64,000 nt of DNA from Ridgeia piscesae. Its lineage: Eukaryota > Annelida > Polychaeta > Sabellida > Siboglinidae. The notes beneath the pieces were generated by a model. The model saw only the letters and a list, made by a program, of their open reading frames with translations, made no database searches and had not been told where the DNA came from. The stretch spans positions 123,501 to 187,500 of the forward strand of contig JAODUO010000545.1 of the NCBI GenBank assembly GCA_025642075.2, written 5' to 3'. The position numbers were made by a program, and so were the translations under genes. Shown here in pieces: positions 51,813-64,000 of this stretch. Position 1 is the stretch's first letter, and every line of letters begins with the position of its first letter.

Positions 51813-54800
51813 TGTTTGCTGCCAGCAGCAGTTGCTACCTGCATTCTACCGTCATTCCACGGCGGCTGTGGTGGGCTTCCTCTCTTTTGAAGACGGATAC
51901 CAGCTGCCCGTAATTACCACCTTCACGTTGTTTGTTTGGTGTTTATAAAAAGATAACACCTGTGGGACTTTGCATCGACAGCCACCATACATGGTCCTTC
52001 CTCTTATCATGACAAAATATGATTGTCAATAGCCTGTATTAGCCACTCAAAAGAACTCAAAAGAATCCCCCATTTGGCTGTCCAGGCGGATAACTACATC
52101 AACGGTTCTGAAATGTATCTAGCCTCTGGTTGCCTGGCCTGTCTGTCTCACTTGGCTGACATATTTAAGTTCCTCAACAGCAAAGTTCAGTAACTTATGA
52201 TTGAATGACTGAAATATTCAAAGTAAAGCTTAGTTTATTGTTGAGAAAATGTATTCAAGAACATATGAAAAATGACTTCCGCTCATCAACGTCTTGGTAG
52301 AGGACAAGAATCCAGTGTCCGGAGGGAGTGGTCAAGCTTGACACGCTGCATGTGGTGTCTGATCTAACGGGAATTTCCAACAGACCACTTCAGAGCACGA
52401 CTCCCAGCTGGTGTTTGTGCCTAGTTCTCAGACAGCGTCTTTGTCCAGCTGAATGCGCAAACACTGGGCGCGCCACCAACACGAACGAAGGAAGTGGTGG
52501 CCACTGATTTAGGCATCAGAGATGTTGTTGCGGGTGTGGATTAGATCCGCCTAAGGCAAGATGGAACAGCTTCGGGTCTGGCGGTTCAAGTCGGTGCATC
52601 GGATTAAGCCGTCGTGTTTGTCTCCCGCTACCAATCAGAACAGAGAGTTGTATTAAAAATATAGCCACTGCGATGAGGTCGGGCATGCACAAAACTCGAT
52701 CGCTGATGCTCGGAAAAAAGAACGGCAATATTGTCATGATGAAGTGGTACGAGTGATTCCAACTGGAGGAGATGTTTGATCGAGGCTGCCTGAGATCATT
52801 ATCACTGTATAGGCGTACGTGTATTGATGCGAGTGCTTCCATCCACGAAAGCTATGAGTGTATATGCAGGTGCAAATGGGTGGATTTCTGAGAACTGCTT
52901 ATGCAGAATTTTCTGATCGGCTTTTGTTGTAGAGTGAAAGGAAAATGGCACGAGTTAGTGGTTTGATTTGGTACGCTTGGCCAGTGTACTCACTATGTGT
53001 GGTGAAACCCTCTGCCTATGGCTCCTGGTTTGTCTTGTTATCTGTTTGAGTTGTTCTGCTTGTTATCATTCAATGGAAGAGGGCAGAAATAAAGAGACAA
53101 GCATGTATTCTTGCAGCAGTTTCTTGTCTAGTTCTGTTGCTGGCCAGACAAAGTTTCATAGACTAAGCTGAAACATGAAATGCATCAAAAGAATGATTTG
53201 TTTTTTCTCTATAAAGGAGCTAACTAATTAAAAATAATAATCTAATTAAAAAGAATAATTGAGATTTGTGTATTTCTGCAATTGTTTTGTGCTTCCGTGG
53301 TTGTGCTATGTCAGAAGCTGCCAGTTTGATAGGACTGTTTTTGAATAAGAGCAAATTTAAATAATACTAAGTACTCCAAAACAAACAGTATATTATATCT
53401 CTCGTGTGTTGATTTTATATACAAAGAATGTTTGTACAAATGATTAAGTGCAGTGCAAAATATGTTATAGTGTTCTAAATACCAGTAATTGCATTTATTA
53501 AATAAATTATCTTACCTTTGAAAATGCTTGAAATGGTCAAAAGTTATTCTAGCACTTATGCTGATGTTTTGAAAATAAAATGTACTTTTATTTACATTTC
53601 CCTAGTCACAATACAGTATATCACATGGCATAAAATATAAGACAAGTAGAAGAAATGTGTCCTTTATATTCCATTTATGTTTACTAGAAAGTATCTTGAT
53701 ATGTTATACTTAGTAACAGTGCTCATCAATTTTACTGTCCTACGAATTACCAAATATAAGTTGTCATTAAGCAATGTTTATGATGAGAATTGGTCAGTAT
53801 TTGCACTTGACCAGCGCCCACAGATGGCTGGATGTCTTGACCACAGACAAGTGGGTGCTCGACAATACACTTAACGAGAGCATTTAAATTAATTAAACTT
53901 AAATTGGTCCAATTATTCGAACCATTGACGCCACAGTCCTGTAAGCTTCTCCTGCACAAATTAAGCCCAGCTAATGTCAAACGACATGTGTCACTTCATT
54001 AGAATCTGTCAATATCGCATCGGCCATCACAGCGCCGCAGCGACACCACGAGCATTGTCACTGTGCCACCAATCCCGTGGAGTGGCCGTCTAATGAGCAA
54101 CGTCAGGCAAGAACAAAAAAGGCCAGCTCTCTCGCTGTGCTGTTTGTACTTATTTCTCAGTTATTTGTGAAAAATACAAAATAGCTGTGGCAGCACCATA
54201 TGGATGGCCGCGCCCCAGGACAAAGACCTCCACCTGCGCTGATGTGCCACCGCGAATTAGAACGACCAAGTGAGATCAGCAAAGATTGTCAGCCGACCTT
54301 TGACACCCACTGTGGACATGCCCAGTTAGACACCCGTGAATGCGTCGCTGGTAATTTTCCATACGGCCGGCGGAATAAAGGACCATGGTTCTGTCCACTG
54401 GAAGGATGAATGATATTGTCATCATCTAAACTGGTGGGCTGGTCCGTAATTACAGAGGGAGGGTCCTGTCAGTGGGTCTGATTTATGGACCAGTTCCTTC
54501 AGGAAGATAATCATTGGGTGGTGATACTTTTTGATGTTGGGGGTGGGGAGGGGGACACCTGCCACAGATGGGTTGTAGGTGGGAGTGGAGTCATTTAGCA
54601 TTCTGCTGACTTCACCTGAACAGAGCGGCTCTCTCACAGGTGTGGGCTTTATCTGGTGCCGCGGACACCTCTGATTGATTACGCAGCGTATGGTGATCCG
54701 CAAACAGACGGATGAACTGATGACATGCAGATAGAGCACATCACAGCGGTATCAGGTTCTCCGGGAAGCCGATCGACATCCGCTCAGAATATGTTTCAAT

Positions 54801-55136
54801 GGTGGCCGCGCCATTGAAACCATAATAGCTGATGGAAATCCAGAATAACGCCATTCAGGTGAAGTAGGAAAAATCACGCCACCATCGTCGACAACAAAGG
54901 CCAGCTAAAAGGGAAATAGATGCGAAACGTAGAGATACTCTAACGTGACAGATGCAGATGTCAATTGCTGTGAATCAGGTTATGTTGTATTCATTACAGG
55001 CTTAATGCAGATACTGAAGCTTATCTAAAGTCACACAAATTCACATTTTAAAATAAAAAATACTTTGGTGTGATTTACATATTGGAAAGTGGAAAAGCTG
55101 CACATACATATTGTGTGCGTGCTGGTGTTTGTACAC

Positions 55137-55275
<139 letters not shown>

Positions 55276-56573
55276 TTTTTATTTATATACAATAAAAATG
55301 TATATACACTACATTAATTGTTAAATTTATTTATCTAATATGATAACTGTAGCTACCTTGCCTTGCTATCAGTTTCAAAACAGTTGCGTTTAAGGAAGAA
55401 GAAGAAATTTATTACCAGGATTTCCCACTAAGTGATTGTTATTGTCTGTATTGTGCCACATGCCTGACGGAACAGTAGATGGGGTGGAATTGGGAGTAAT
55501 CCTGTCTAAGGCGAGACGAGATCTGCACTTTGATAACCCATTCTGACAGCATTCAGGGCATGACCAACCGACAAAATGTGTAGGTGTTTTTGTGCGTGTA
55601 GACTCATGAGAAAACAACCGGTGTCACTCGCGTGTATGTTGGTGTGTTTACGCGCTGCGGGCATTTCACATTCCCATTTACGCTAATGGGCGGCCATGGT
55701 GTGTGGTTTTTTGCCTTCTTCACGTTGGCGGTATATTCGTAGAACAGACGTTTGCTTTTCTGTACTACCGTAGTTGGACCTAGCTCAAGTCTGATGTGTC
55801 AGCTTTGCCTGGTTGATCTGTTGTATACAATGAAGGTGGTTCTGGGTCAGAGGCCATGTTTTGGTGCTGGTTTTGTGCCAAGGTGTCTGGGTGCATTGTG
55901 GCTAGGTGGTCACATGGCGCATTTTTGTGACATGTCATGGTCCCGCTAACTTCCATACGCTATTGTGCGGTGTTGAATCGCCTGTAATCTACAACGCATG
56001 TCCGTGCGGCTACGTGTGTTGTTGTAATGATTGCTCTCGCGTGCTGGTCAACAACAGTGACAGCACTGCCTCGTTCAAAATGTAGGTGTGTATTTATGCT
56101 TATTACATGTTCAGCAGTTGTATACGTTGAGGTGGTTGTCCATCATAACCCACTGACCCCCTTGTATTCGTTGACGTGGGGTTCATCGTCTTGAAATCGT
56201 AGGTTTTAGGTGAGTAATTGGCAGTGTTTCAAGCTCCGGTTCAGACAACTGTCTGACTGGTCATTGACTGGAGACACATGGCATCAGGTGGCACGGGTAA
56301 AGTTCTCCGTCCAGTGGGGACAGCATTTGGTCAACCATTCAATGACCCAACTGCCGTCATGTACCACGATGAGACCAGCAGTGGACATCTGCTGGATCTT
56401 CATTGCAGTCTGCTGCAAGCTGCTCCTGCTTGATAATAATCACCTGCAGATGTGGCACATACCAAGAAAATTACCCATGGTGCCGGATAGGGATCTACAA
56501 ACCATTCTAGGAAATCGTTATATCTGTGGGCACACCTCTCTACAGCCATGGGGGTAATATACTTGCGGCTGAG

Positions 56574-56616
56574 TAAAAGTGACAAATCCATTACCTCAAT
56601 GGATTTGTCACTTTTA
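56574..56616. other. Perfect 19-bp-stem hairpin with 5-nt loop
   Basis: TAAAAGTGACAAATCCATT (56574-56592) is followed by ACCTC and the exact reverse complement (56598-56616). Pairing stops abruptly on both sides. It lies 178 bp upstream of the exon 4 acceptor. It may be a small fold-back element, or an RNA structure near the splice site. Confidence 0.85.
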
Positions 56617-56794
56617 TAGTTGCATGTAACTTGTGTGGAATTGCGCAGCCAAGAACACAAAAGTTAGTCTCTTCCCAGTGCAGTTATATTTTGCGTACAT
56701 TGCCGTCGGTGAGAAGTGATTGCCTTAATGTATGTGAAACATTTCCAGTTGTGTTTGGTTGTCTCATATGGTGAATTGTCTGTGTGTGTTGCAG

Positions 56795-56897
56795 GTGTAA
56801 TGAAGACATGATACAAGACAGCCATTCAACCACACCACCGGCCTCCAGTATCACGGGCCAGTATCACCTGCACTCGTCCGTCTCTCCGTCATCACCG
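56795..56897 (+). CDS. PRDM16/MECOM: PRDM3/16-family gene, exon 4: Ser/Thr/Pro linker
   Basis: A 103-bp exon. Its first G completes the Arg codon split with exon 3, then 34 codons follow: CNEDMIQDSHSTTPPASS, ITGQYHLHSSVSPSSP. The acceptor is TGTGTTGCAG and the donor CCG|GTCAGT. It ends in phase 0 and matches exon 5. It carries no domain and no zinc finger. Support comes from the open frame, good splice borders and phase agreement on both sides rather than from sequence conservation, so it is slightly less certain than its neighbours. Confidence 0.8.
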
Positions 56898-58746
56898 GTC
56901 AGTATACATTGTCGCGTAGATATGTGTTTGTGACAGCGGCTTTAACGTGTCAACGACTTTACAATGTCTCACGGTAATAGTGCACTGCCAAAAGACTGTA
57001 GTCGTTGGCATGATGTGTAGCTGAATAGTTTTACCTCCCATTTGTTGAGAAGTCGTGTGACATGACGTGTGTATGAAGTTGTACCAGTGGTGAAAGAAAA
57101 TCCAATTCGTGCATTGGAACCCGAGTGATGGGGTAGGGACAAAAACGACACATCCTCCTATTGTCCACAAAGGATGACGATGACTTGCATTTCTCACTTG
57201 TGTTTCCGGTGTTAGTTAATATATTCAAACATAATCGCAAGTCAGTGTCAACCATCAATTCACCATTGAGCCCAGTTATTGTCTGTTTGTCTCGCCATGG
57301 TCTTTTTTCACCTGCGTGCAACAAACTTGTATGAACGGGTTGTCCCACCTACTGCCGTGATGATTGTATCATTATCTCCAGACTACAAATGTTTTTGCTC
57401 GACGTCGACAATTTAGTTAATGACAACGTAACTGTGTGATTCAAATTGGCAAACGCAGTCGACCATACGGAAATCTGTCATCTGCAACCGTGTTGAATTG
57501 ACCGGCTCGTGGCTTTGAGCGCAACAGAACGGTATTGTCTTGATGGCAGCTTGTTTGGCAAAGATAGTGTACGGCGGCGGAGATAGCTGCGTAGGCGCGA
57601 AATGACACTTCCTTTGTACGACTTGTCATCAAGGTCTTTATCCAGCGACGCGACTCACCAATGGTACCCGCTATCGGCGTCGCGGCTGCCGCTGGTTTTT
57701 GTCGAGGAGGAGATCACTGCGGAATCGCGAAAATGATTTCATATGCGGGTTTGATCAGTTTGATAAATCCATTGTCGGCGCGGCGAATGCCAGATGGACT
57801 CCGATAGCGACGGACACGGTAGAGTGAAGAGCCTTGTACCTACGCACAAAGCCGACTTCTTGTTTACCGTAAAATACACCTGACAACGTGTTGTTTGCCG
57901 CCAATTTATACAGACTTCTTTATCTACATCCTGCTAACTGGAGAGTCTGCGCCGGGTCGATCAGAAACATCGATCTGATACGCAGATATTAAAAAGATTG
58001 CGCGGCCTATCCTCGCGTGTTCCGCTCAAAGATGTGCCGACGATATGCGCCATCTTTGTGCTTGTAAATACATTTCTGATTCCGAGGCTTGGTGATGTAA
58101 AATGGAGCAATCAGGTGTAAAAACGGTAACAGCTGGCTACAGATAGAACAGCCTGTGCAGCATTGTCCCGCAAGTTAAATGTTTTTAGTTTGAAATATTC
58201 ACGTTTTGATCTGTGATACATATCTCATCCTTGCACATTAATAGCATGTATAACATCTGCCTAGAATTCGCGCGAATGTGAAGTTGATTTATAATTAGAT
58301 CATGTGAGGGCAGTCACAAAACATCTGTCGTACACCGTTTCCCAAGCGAAAACGACGATGTTCAATTGTCATGTGATAAACCAGGATGTTGGTTCGCGGT
58401 AGCTGTGTCCTTTTGCAGTTCACGGTTTACTTGTTGTTCTCCTCTTATTGTCTCTGTCGTCAGGGGTGAAGTGAGGTATTAACTTTTCTTCGTCCTCTCT
58501 TTCTTCTCACTTTTCTACGTTCTGCCTTCTCTATCAACAGTCTCCAATTTCTTCTGCTTTTTGCTGGTGTTCTCCATTCTCCTCCCGCTCTTTCCAGAAC
58601 TTTCCAGATCACTTACTGATTGAAATTAATCGTCAATACTCGACATGTTGTCACGTAATCACGATGTCTGTTGTTGTTTGATGTAAGACGTTGTACTCGT
58701 CACGTTGTTGTACATGTTCAAACGGAACTGTTCTTTCGCCACACAG
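56898..58746 (+). other. Intron 4 of the PRDM gene
   Basis: A phase-0 intron of 1,849 bp, from GTCAGT to TTTCGCCACACAG. Its middle (about 57470-58060) is richer in CpG than the other introns. No exon was recognised. The exon 5 frame stays open 14 codons back into the intron to an ATG at 58705, so intron retention or a start inside the intron could give a short form. There is no positive evidence for that. Confidence 0.8.
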
Positions 58747-60933
58747 GGGGAGCTGTCGACGACGGGCATCGACGACGACAAGCACTTCCCGTGCGAGCAC
58801 TGCGAGAAGATCTTCACGGACCCGAGCAACCTGCAGCGCCACATCCGGTCGACACACGTCGGCGCGCGCTCGCACACGTGCCAGGAGTGCAACAAGACGT
58901 TCGCGACGTCGAGCGGCCTGAAGCAGCACCAGCACATCCACAGCTCCGTGAAGCCGTTCCAGTGCGAGGTGTGTCTGAAGGCGTACACGCAATTCTCGAA
59001 CCTATGCCGACATAAGAGGATGCACGCCGACTGTCGCCAACAGATCAAGTGCAAGGACTGCGGACAGGCGTTCTCGACCGTCACGTCGCTCAGCAAGCAC
59101 AAGCGCTTCTGCGAGGGCATGCTGCGAAGCGGCGTCGTGGCCACCGCGGCCGCACGGTTCGGTCTTCAACCGGCCACCCCGGAGAAGCTGAGCCACGCGG
59201 CTGCTAGTCACGCTTCAGCGTTGTCCGCGGCCGGGTACATAAATAACTTCTACGGACTGAGGCCGCCATTCCCGTTCTACTCGCCACTTCCGTTCCTCGC
59301 CGCCGCCGGAAACCCGCTGGCGGCCATGACACCTCCGCTCATGCCCGACATGAAGTACCCCGGGATCGCCGCGCTGACGCCGCACCTTGCCAACGCGGCC
59401 CCGTCCGGCGGTCTCCTGCAGACGGCGCCCGTGACAAGCACGCCGAAACACAACATGAACAACTCAGACGAGAGCGACTTCTCGGAGTTGAGCGCGGCGA
59501 GCGAGTGCGACATGTCGGCCGCATCCGACGCCGACTCTGAGAGTGGTTACGACATGAAGCCTCACATGCCTCTGATGCCTCGACGAGCCCACAGCGGAGC
59601 ACACTCCGGCAAGTCGGCGGCGTCCAGCACGGCATCGTCGGTGTCCATCAGCGAGGCAGACACCAGCAGGAACCAAGCGTACGACCTGACGAAACCACCC
59701 AAGCACGAAGCGTGCAGCGAGACCGGTGAACAGCCGCTGGATCTGAGCACTCGGGTGAAGGAGGTGAAGACGGACGACAGCACCACCCAGGCCCGCAAGA
59801 CGCACATTTTCGGCAGCGGCAGCACGGGCCACCAACACACGCCCGGCGGCAGCACGGAGCCGCCGACCGCCACGAGGAAGCTGCACTACGCCTATCCAGC
59901 GAGCTCCATGGAACAGTTGTACCTGCAGAAGGAACAGCAAGCGTACCACGAGGCGGCGCGCATGATGGCCATGCGCCACCAGATGCCTCTCACGGACCAC
60001 GCCCTCGGTGCGATGGCGAGCCTCGGATTACTGGCGCACGCCCCGATGGACAAGTCGATGTCGCCGCTGGCGAAATTCGACGCCGCCGGTGCCGCGGCAG
60101 CCGCCGGTGTCTACCAGTTCGGCGCGATCGTCAACAAGGCGAAGGACCGCTACATGTGCAAGTTCTGCGGCAAGATCTTCCCGCGCTCCGCGAACCTGAC
60201 GCGCCACCTTCGCACGCACACCGGCGAGCAGCCGTACCGCTGCAAGTACTGCGAGCGCTCGTTCAGCATCTCGTCGAACCTGCAGCGGCACGTGCGCAAC
60301 ATCCACAACAAGGAGAAGCCGTTCAAGTGTCCGCTGTGCGACCGCTGCTTCGGCCAGCAGACGAACCTCGACCGGCACATCAAGAAGCACGAGTGCGGCG
60401 GCGGCGGCGGCGGCGGCGGCGGGGACATGGCGTTAGCTCAGGCGGCGGCCGCCAGCAACATGAGCAGCGACTCGCCGCAGCCGGAGCACGAGCCGGAGCT
60501 CGACGCGAAGGACGAGGCGTACTTCGACCAGATCCAGCACTTCCTCGGAAAGCCGGTCGCCGCCGCGTCGCCGACCGATAACAACAACGGCGGCGACGCG
60601 GCGCTCGCCGTCGGCGGACACTACGCCAGTCTGCGGAGCGACGGGACGTACAGCATCGACGCCAACTTCCCGATCACGGCGCAGGTGGAGAAGCACAATC
60701 AGCTGCAGGAGAAGCTGTTGACGACGATAAAGCGCGAGGCGGACGACAGCGACGAAGAGGAAGTGGTGGGCGACGACGACGAGCTTCCTCGGAAGAAAGC
60801 CAAACAGGACACCAATAGCAAAGACAAGGAGGCTAGGGTTGCTAACGGTATCAATGGCCTCAGCATCAGTGGTTACCACGGTAACAATCACGTGTTGCCG
60901 ATGCAGCTTACGGCCGTCGCCAGCACCATGTAG
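58747..60933 (+). CDS. PRDM16/MECOM: PRDM3/16-family gene, terminal exon 5: proximal fingers 2-5, CtBP motifs, distal fingers, acidic tail
   Basis: A 2,187-bp GC-rich exon encoding 728 residues (188-915 of the assembled partial protein) and a TAG stop. Proximal fingers: C2H2 at 58792-58857 ([14 protein letters not shown]), C2H2 at 58879-58941 ([14 protein letters not shown]), C2H2 at 58963-59025 ([14 protein letters not shown]) and C2HC at 59050-59112 (ending HKRFC). These closely match the end of the vertebrate PRDM3/PRDM16 first finger cluster. A Pro/Ala/Ser-rich repression region follows, with an acidic patch near 59461-59560 and two CtBP-binding motifs, YDLTK (59680-59694) and PLDLS (59734-59748). 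The distal cluster has C2H2 fingers at 60157-60219, 60241-60306 and 60328-60390. Then come nine glycines (60397-60423), an IKRE SUMO-like site followed by DDSDEEE (from 60727) and a basic RKKAK cluster (60790-60804). The protein is expected to be a nuclear, DNA-binding transcriptional regulator recruiting CtBP. Fly and vertebrate relatives control neuronal and other cell-fate choices (established knowledge). Long frames on the opposite strand are GC-rich shadows. Confidence 0.97.
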   Translation, partial: GELSTTGIDDDKHFPCEHCEKIFTDPSNLQRHIRSTHVGARSHTCQECNKTFATSSGLKQHQHIHSSVKPFQCEVCLKAYTQFSNLCRHKRMHADCRQQIKCKDCGQAFSTVTSLSKHKRFCEGMLRSGVVATAAARFGLQPATPEKLSHAAASHASALSAAGYINNFYGLRPPFPFYSPLPFLAAAGNPLAAMTPPLMPDMKYPGIAALTPHLANAAPSGGLLQTAPVTSTPKHNMNNSDESDFSELSAASECDMSAASDADSESGYDMKPHMPLMPRRAHSGAHSGKSAASSTASSVSISEADTSRNQAYDLTKPPKHEACSETGEQPLDLSTRVKEVKTDDSTTQARKTHIFGSGSTGHQHTPGGSTEPPTATRKLHYAYPASSMEQLYLQKEQQAYHEAARMMAMRHQMPLTDHALGAMASLGLLAHAPMDKSMSPLAKFDAAGAAAAAGVYQFGAIVNKAKDRYMCKFCGKIFPRSANLTRHLRTHTGEQPYRCKYCERSFSISSNLQRHVRNIHNKEKPFKCPLCDRCFGQQTNLDRHIKKHECGGGGGGGGGDMALAQAAAASNMSSDSPQPEHEPELDAKDEAYFDQIQHFLGKPVAAASPTDNNNGGDAALAVGGHYASLRSDGTYSIDANFPITAQVEKHNQLQEKLLTTIKREADDSDEEEVVGDDDELPRKKAKQDTNSKDKEARVANGINGLSISGYHGNNHVLPMQLTAVASTM

Positions 60934-62480
60934 CGCCGTAGGGGCCAGGGCCAGCCAGCGTCGGGGGAAACGGCGCGTCGTATACCAAAGATAAACTCTA
61001 CTCAGTCAGGACTCGTATGTGTATATGTAAAGTTTTTGTATATTTACCTTGTTTATTATTATTATTTGCTATTGTATTATTGTGTTTATTTGTCATACAG
61101 CTGCCTGTACCAAAGATTTATTGTAACCACGTGATGACAAGTATGCAGGGCGAGGTTGTCGTGGGCAGACGTCGTTTGTCCCGATGTCGGGCGTGTTTGG
61201 TGGAATCGTATTGGTCCCTTGCCATTCGTTCCCACGTCATGCATACACATATAGTTTTTTTTCTTCCGGTATCACACCATTGCGTCGTTGTTACCTATAG
61301 TTGTTTCTAGTTTCATTGTCACCGTTTATAACAGATGCCTAGCATATATAGAAAACATACTAGAGTGGACTCACCCAAAGATCACTGCAGTGAATTACAC
61401 ACCTTTCTGCAAATGCACTGTGTTACCATCAGTTGATAGCAAACGGTGGAGTTCGTATTTTTGACAAGATCACCTGCTTAAATTTATTCGACATAAATTA
61501 CAAGCGAGCGGCTGGTATAACAACTACATTGCACCCAATTAAAGAGCATATAAACGTATATATATATATAAAGTATTACATACTAACAACAAAGGAAACA
61601 CTATTGCAAGGATCACTCCAAAACTATGTAATTACTAATTTAATACCGTTCAGTTTTATGACTAATGTTGACAGATTGACACTACAGCAGATGTTGTATT
61701 GGTGATTGTTTCTGCAAGTGCAATATTTTGTGAAAATGCAGTTAAAATGTGATGCATTCTTTTTATGATGAGTGTGTTTGTTTATAGCGAGGGGAATGGT
61801 TGTGTGCTTGTCCTGGTTTGCGGAAAAACTTTAGAAGTGTTGTTTTATTTTAAAAGTACGTTTTATATTTCATTAACAAACACACATTGTGGCTCACTGT
61901 GCATGGAGAGGTTTTCAAAATAATAACAAATTGTTTTTATATAATTGTTTCGTATTGTGTGTCTCCTACTAACCAATATCTACGGCAACCTTTACAATCT
62001 ACACGTTAATTAACATTGAACGCATGAGTATAATGAGAGAACCCCCTAATTGTTAATTCTTGCACAACGATGGTATTGATCGAAACCCGCTGGTCATGGT
62101 ATTGCTGATACATTGGTATATGGAAATGGAATTCAGCAGGTCTGAATGTGTGTGCATGTGTCGTTTAATTGTGTTGTCACGTTGTCTGTCTTCACATATT
62201 CTTTGCCACTACGTCATAATATCAGTCATAAGCAAGGTGTATTCACTGGTGTTCATGTAATGTTATTACAACGGCTGTGTGTGTATATTAGAATCTCAGT
62301 ATTAGGAGGAATGAAGGAGATGGTGAGCTGACGCACGAAACGCTACTTTATTTTATGTTAAGCTTCGTCGACAGAACGAAACATTTGTCTCAGTCTTTGT
62401 CATGCGACCACGGATGTAATCAGATAGGCTTCTTATCCATAGACGGTTCCTGAACACATAATAAATGTATTATACGCCTG
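60934..62480 (+). other. Probable 3' UTR of the PRDM gene
   Basis: GC content drops sharply after the stop. AT-rich sequence with TTTATTATTATTATTT-type U-rich tracts begins at about 61040. No further coding sequence was recognised. The 3' end is uncertain. Candidate signals are an ATTAAA at 61538-61543 and an AATAAA at 62460-62465. Confidence 0.5.
62460..62465 (+). terminator. Candidate poly(A) signal AATAAA
   Basis: A canonical AATAAA about 1.5 kb after the stop codon, in an AT-rich setting. ATTAAA at 61538-61543 is a nearer variant. Neither can be confirmed without transcript ends. Confidence 0.3.
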
Positions 62481-64000
62481 CTCCTTTGGACATACAATAA
62501 TTGCAAAATTACTGGTGATGGTGACGATTTTGATTAGGTTTGTTTGTCCAATCAATGAAACCGTTCACATCGCCGCGCACAGACCATGTACGGCAGTTGC
62601 AACGGCCGTCATTGGGTCGACAAACAAACCGCCCAATACGTCTCCGGTTCTGCTGTGCTTACGGCATTGGTTTCCGGGCGCGTAGTATACTCGTTTTCTG
62701 TCCTCCAGAAATCACCTGTAGTATTACCATCTGTAATCAGTCACGCCATTTTGTATTCTCTGTACAGTTTGACTAAACTCTGGACTGGTACGCCGCGTTA
62801 GCTGACGTAAGCCCTAGATACTGTATCACATTGTATTTATTAGACGTTGAATTGGTATCGTTTCTGCAAACACTGGTCATCCTATCAGTGGCATAGCATG
62901 TTTGTTAACGTCCCTTCTACTGTGATGGCCGACACGGCCCACAATACAGAATCTACACCCGTTTTCTGAACCAAAGATATTGATGCATTTCTCGCGAAAT
63001 CTGGTCGCGTGCTTTGTAGCGCGTTGATTTACAGAGTGATATTTAAACAGGGTAGTTGGAATCGTTCGGTGTATGCTGCGTTTCCCCGAGTAATCAGCGT
63101 ATTAATTTCCACCGCAGCGTGTCTTGACCACGCTGGCCATGCGTACATATGTGGTTATCCCGTGAATGTAAATGCATACGTCGTACCTTGTTTACAGAGC
63201 GGAGATACTTAATGTTTTATTTACATGCTTTTCTACGTCTTACTCAGAATATATATAGTTGTATTTATGATGCAGTTTTATACATTGTATAATGGTATGT
63301 TGTCGTGAACCTCAACACTGTTGAAAGCATTCGGCATCGTCTGGCGGTTCTCGGCAGCGGATTTCCGCATGTATATAGGTATTTTGTAAAGGGTGTTGTG
63401 TACAGCGTGTGTACAACGTGTGTACATATTAACGGTTGGATGTCGGTGGCGGCGTCGTGTCGGCGCGCTCTTCCCTTGTGTCGGTCGGTGGTTTCGAGCA
63501 AACGGGATTGTTTCACTAAGATAAAGAGCTCTTAAAGGAAATCATCCTTAACAAAAATCCGTTGTTAAATTTCTTGGTTTTTGAAAGCGCAAATATCCAT
63601 TGCCACATTACCGTGAATGGCCATGGCATTCCAGTGACAATATCCCGCGTGTTGTTGCGATGACATTTTTCAGATATTCAAGATCACTGTTAAGGGTCAA
63701 AATTGATTTTAAAGTGCAACATCTGGTTTAAGAGCTCTTACCAACATATAGTGTAGTGAAACGGCCCCCATGCCACATTCGGTCCTCCTAGCCGTTAATG
63801 TTAAACACTCGGGCAACAAACACACGCCATGGTTTCGATTTCCGTCCGAGACAGGGACAACTCTCGAGCATTCTCGTAGCGGGACGTTCGTGTTTGTCCT
63901 GTCAGACCCGTTGTGCAAGAGGGGTGTTTGTCGGCCGAGCATTGGCGGGAGGGCCGGCGGTCAAGCGGTGTATGGGCCGGGCCTACTCCTCGGCTCACTG
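62481..64000. other. Unannotated downstream DNA, CpG-rich at the end
   Basis: No gene was recognised. CpG frequency visibly rises at about 63400-63510 and again at 63830-64000, which could mean a regulatory region or a neighbouring gene beyond the window. Open frames here are under 90 codons and unrelated to known families. Confidence 0.45.

Noticed and set aside
58705..58746. ATG at 58705 as the true start of the zinc-finger protein
   Set aside because: The 14 codons before 58747 are unlike the family and end at a usable ACACAG acceptor whose phase matches exon 4. They are more likely intron.
58651..60891. Several 100-180-codon - strand frames opposite exon 5
   Set aside because: They follow from GC-rich codon use on the + strand. 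The + strand carries intact zinc fingers and CtBP motifs.

Overview
The window is animal (metazoan) nuclear DNA. It holds one recognisable protein-coding gene: most of a PRDM3/PRDM16-family transcription factor (vertebrate MECOM/EVI1 and PRDM16, fly hamlet, worm egl-43), on the + strand from 16087 to 60933. The low-gene, AT-rich layout, introns up to 28 kb, abundant (TA)n, (CA)n and (CATA)n tracts and many young minisatellites fit a large-genome invertebrate. I lean to a lophotrochozoan such as a mollusc, but the sequence does not settle the species.

Gene layout: I could assemble five coding exons at 16087-16224, 22375-22489, 50504-50708, 56795-56897 and 58747-60933. All have GT/AG borders, and the codon phases at the four junctions agree (0, 1, 2, 0). 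Together they encode 915 residues and a TAG stop. The 5' part of the gene, including the start codon and the first half of the PR/SET domain, was not found and probably lies upstream of the window. Exons 1-2 carry the C-terminal half of the PR domain. Exon 3 carries a first C2HC zinc finger. Exon 4 is a Ser/Thr/Pro linker. Exon 5 is a single 2.2-kb GC-rich exon with four proximal fingers, two CtBP-binding motifs (YDLTK and PLDLS), three distal C2H2 fingers, a glycine run, an acidic tail and a basic nuclear-localisation-like cluster.

Regions: 1-16086 is upstream or 5' intronic DNA with no recognised exon. It is dominated by TA tracts, a 17-bp array, a (CCGT)n tract, a 1.5-kb 33-bp minisatellite and a 0.8-kb 22-bp minisatellite. 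Intron 1 (16225-22374) holds a recent tandem duplication of about 590 bp carrying a TCTCCTTGTGTG-type minisatellite, followed by a GT/GC alternating tract. Intron 2 (22490-50503) holds a 23-bp hairpin minisatellite, a purine-rich stretch, a 0.7-kb CATA/CA tract and a few candidate regulatory patches. Introns 3 and 4 hold a diverged repeat pair, a perfect 19-bp-stem hairpin and CpG-richer sequence. After the stop come an AT-rich 3' UTR candidate and then DNA that becomes CpG-rich toward the window end.

No prokaryotic system, CRISPR array, rRNA, tRNA or intact transposase was recognised. The observations most worth a second look are the apparent absence of two proximal zinc fingers, a possible PR-less start in exon 2, a tandem NAGNAG acceptor, and the frame-preserving 33-bp minisatellite.
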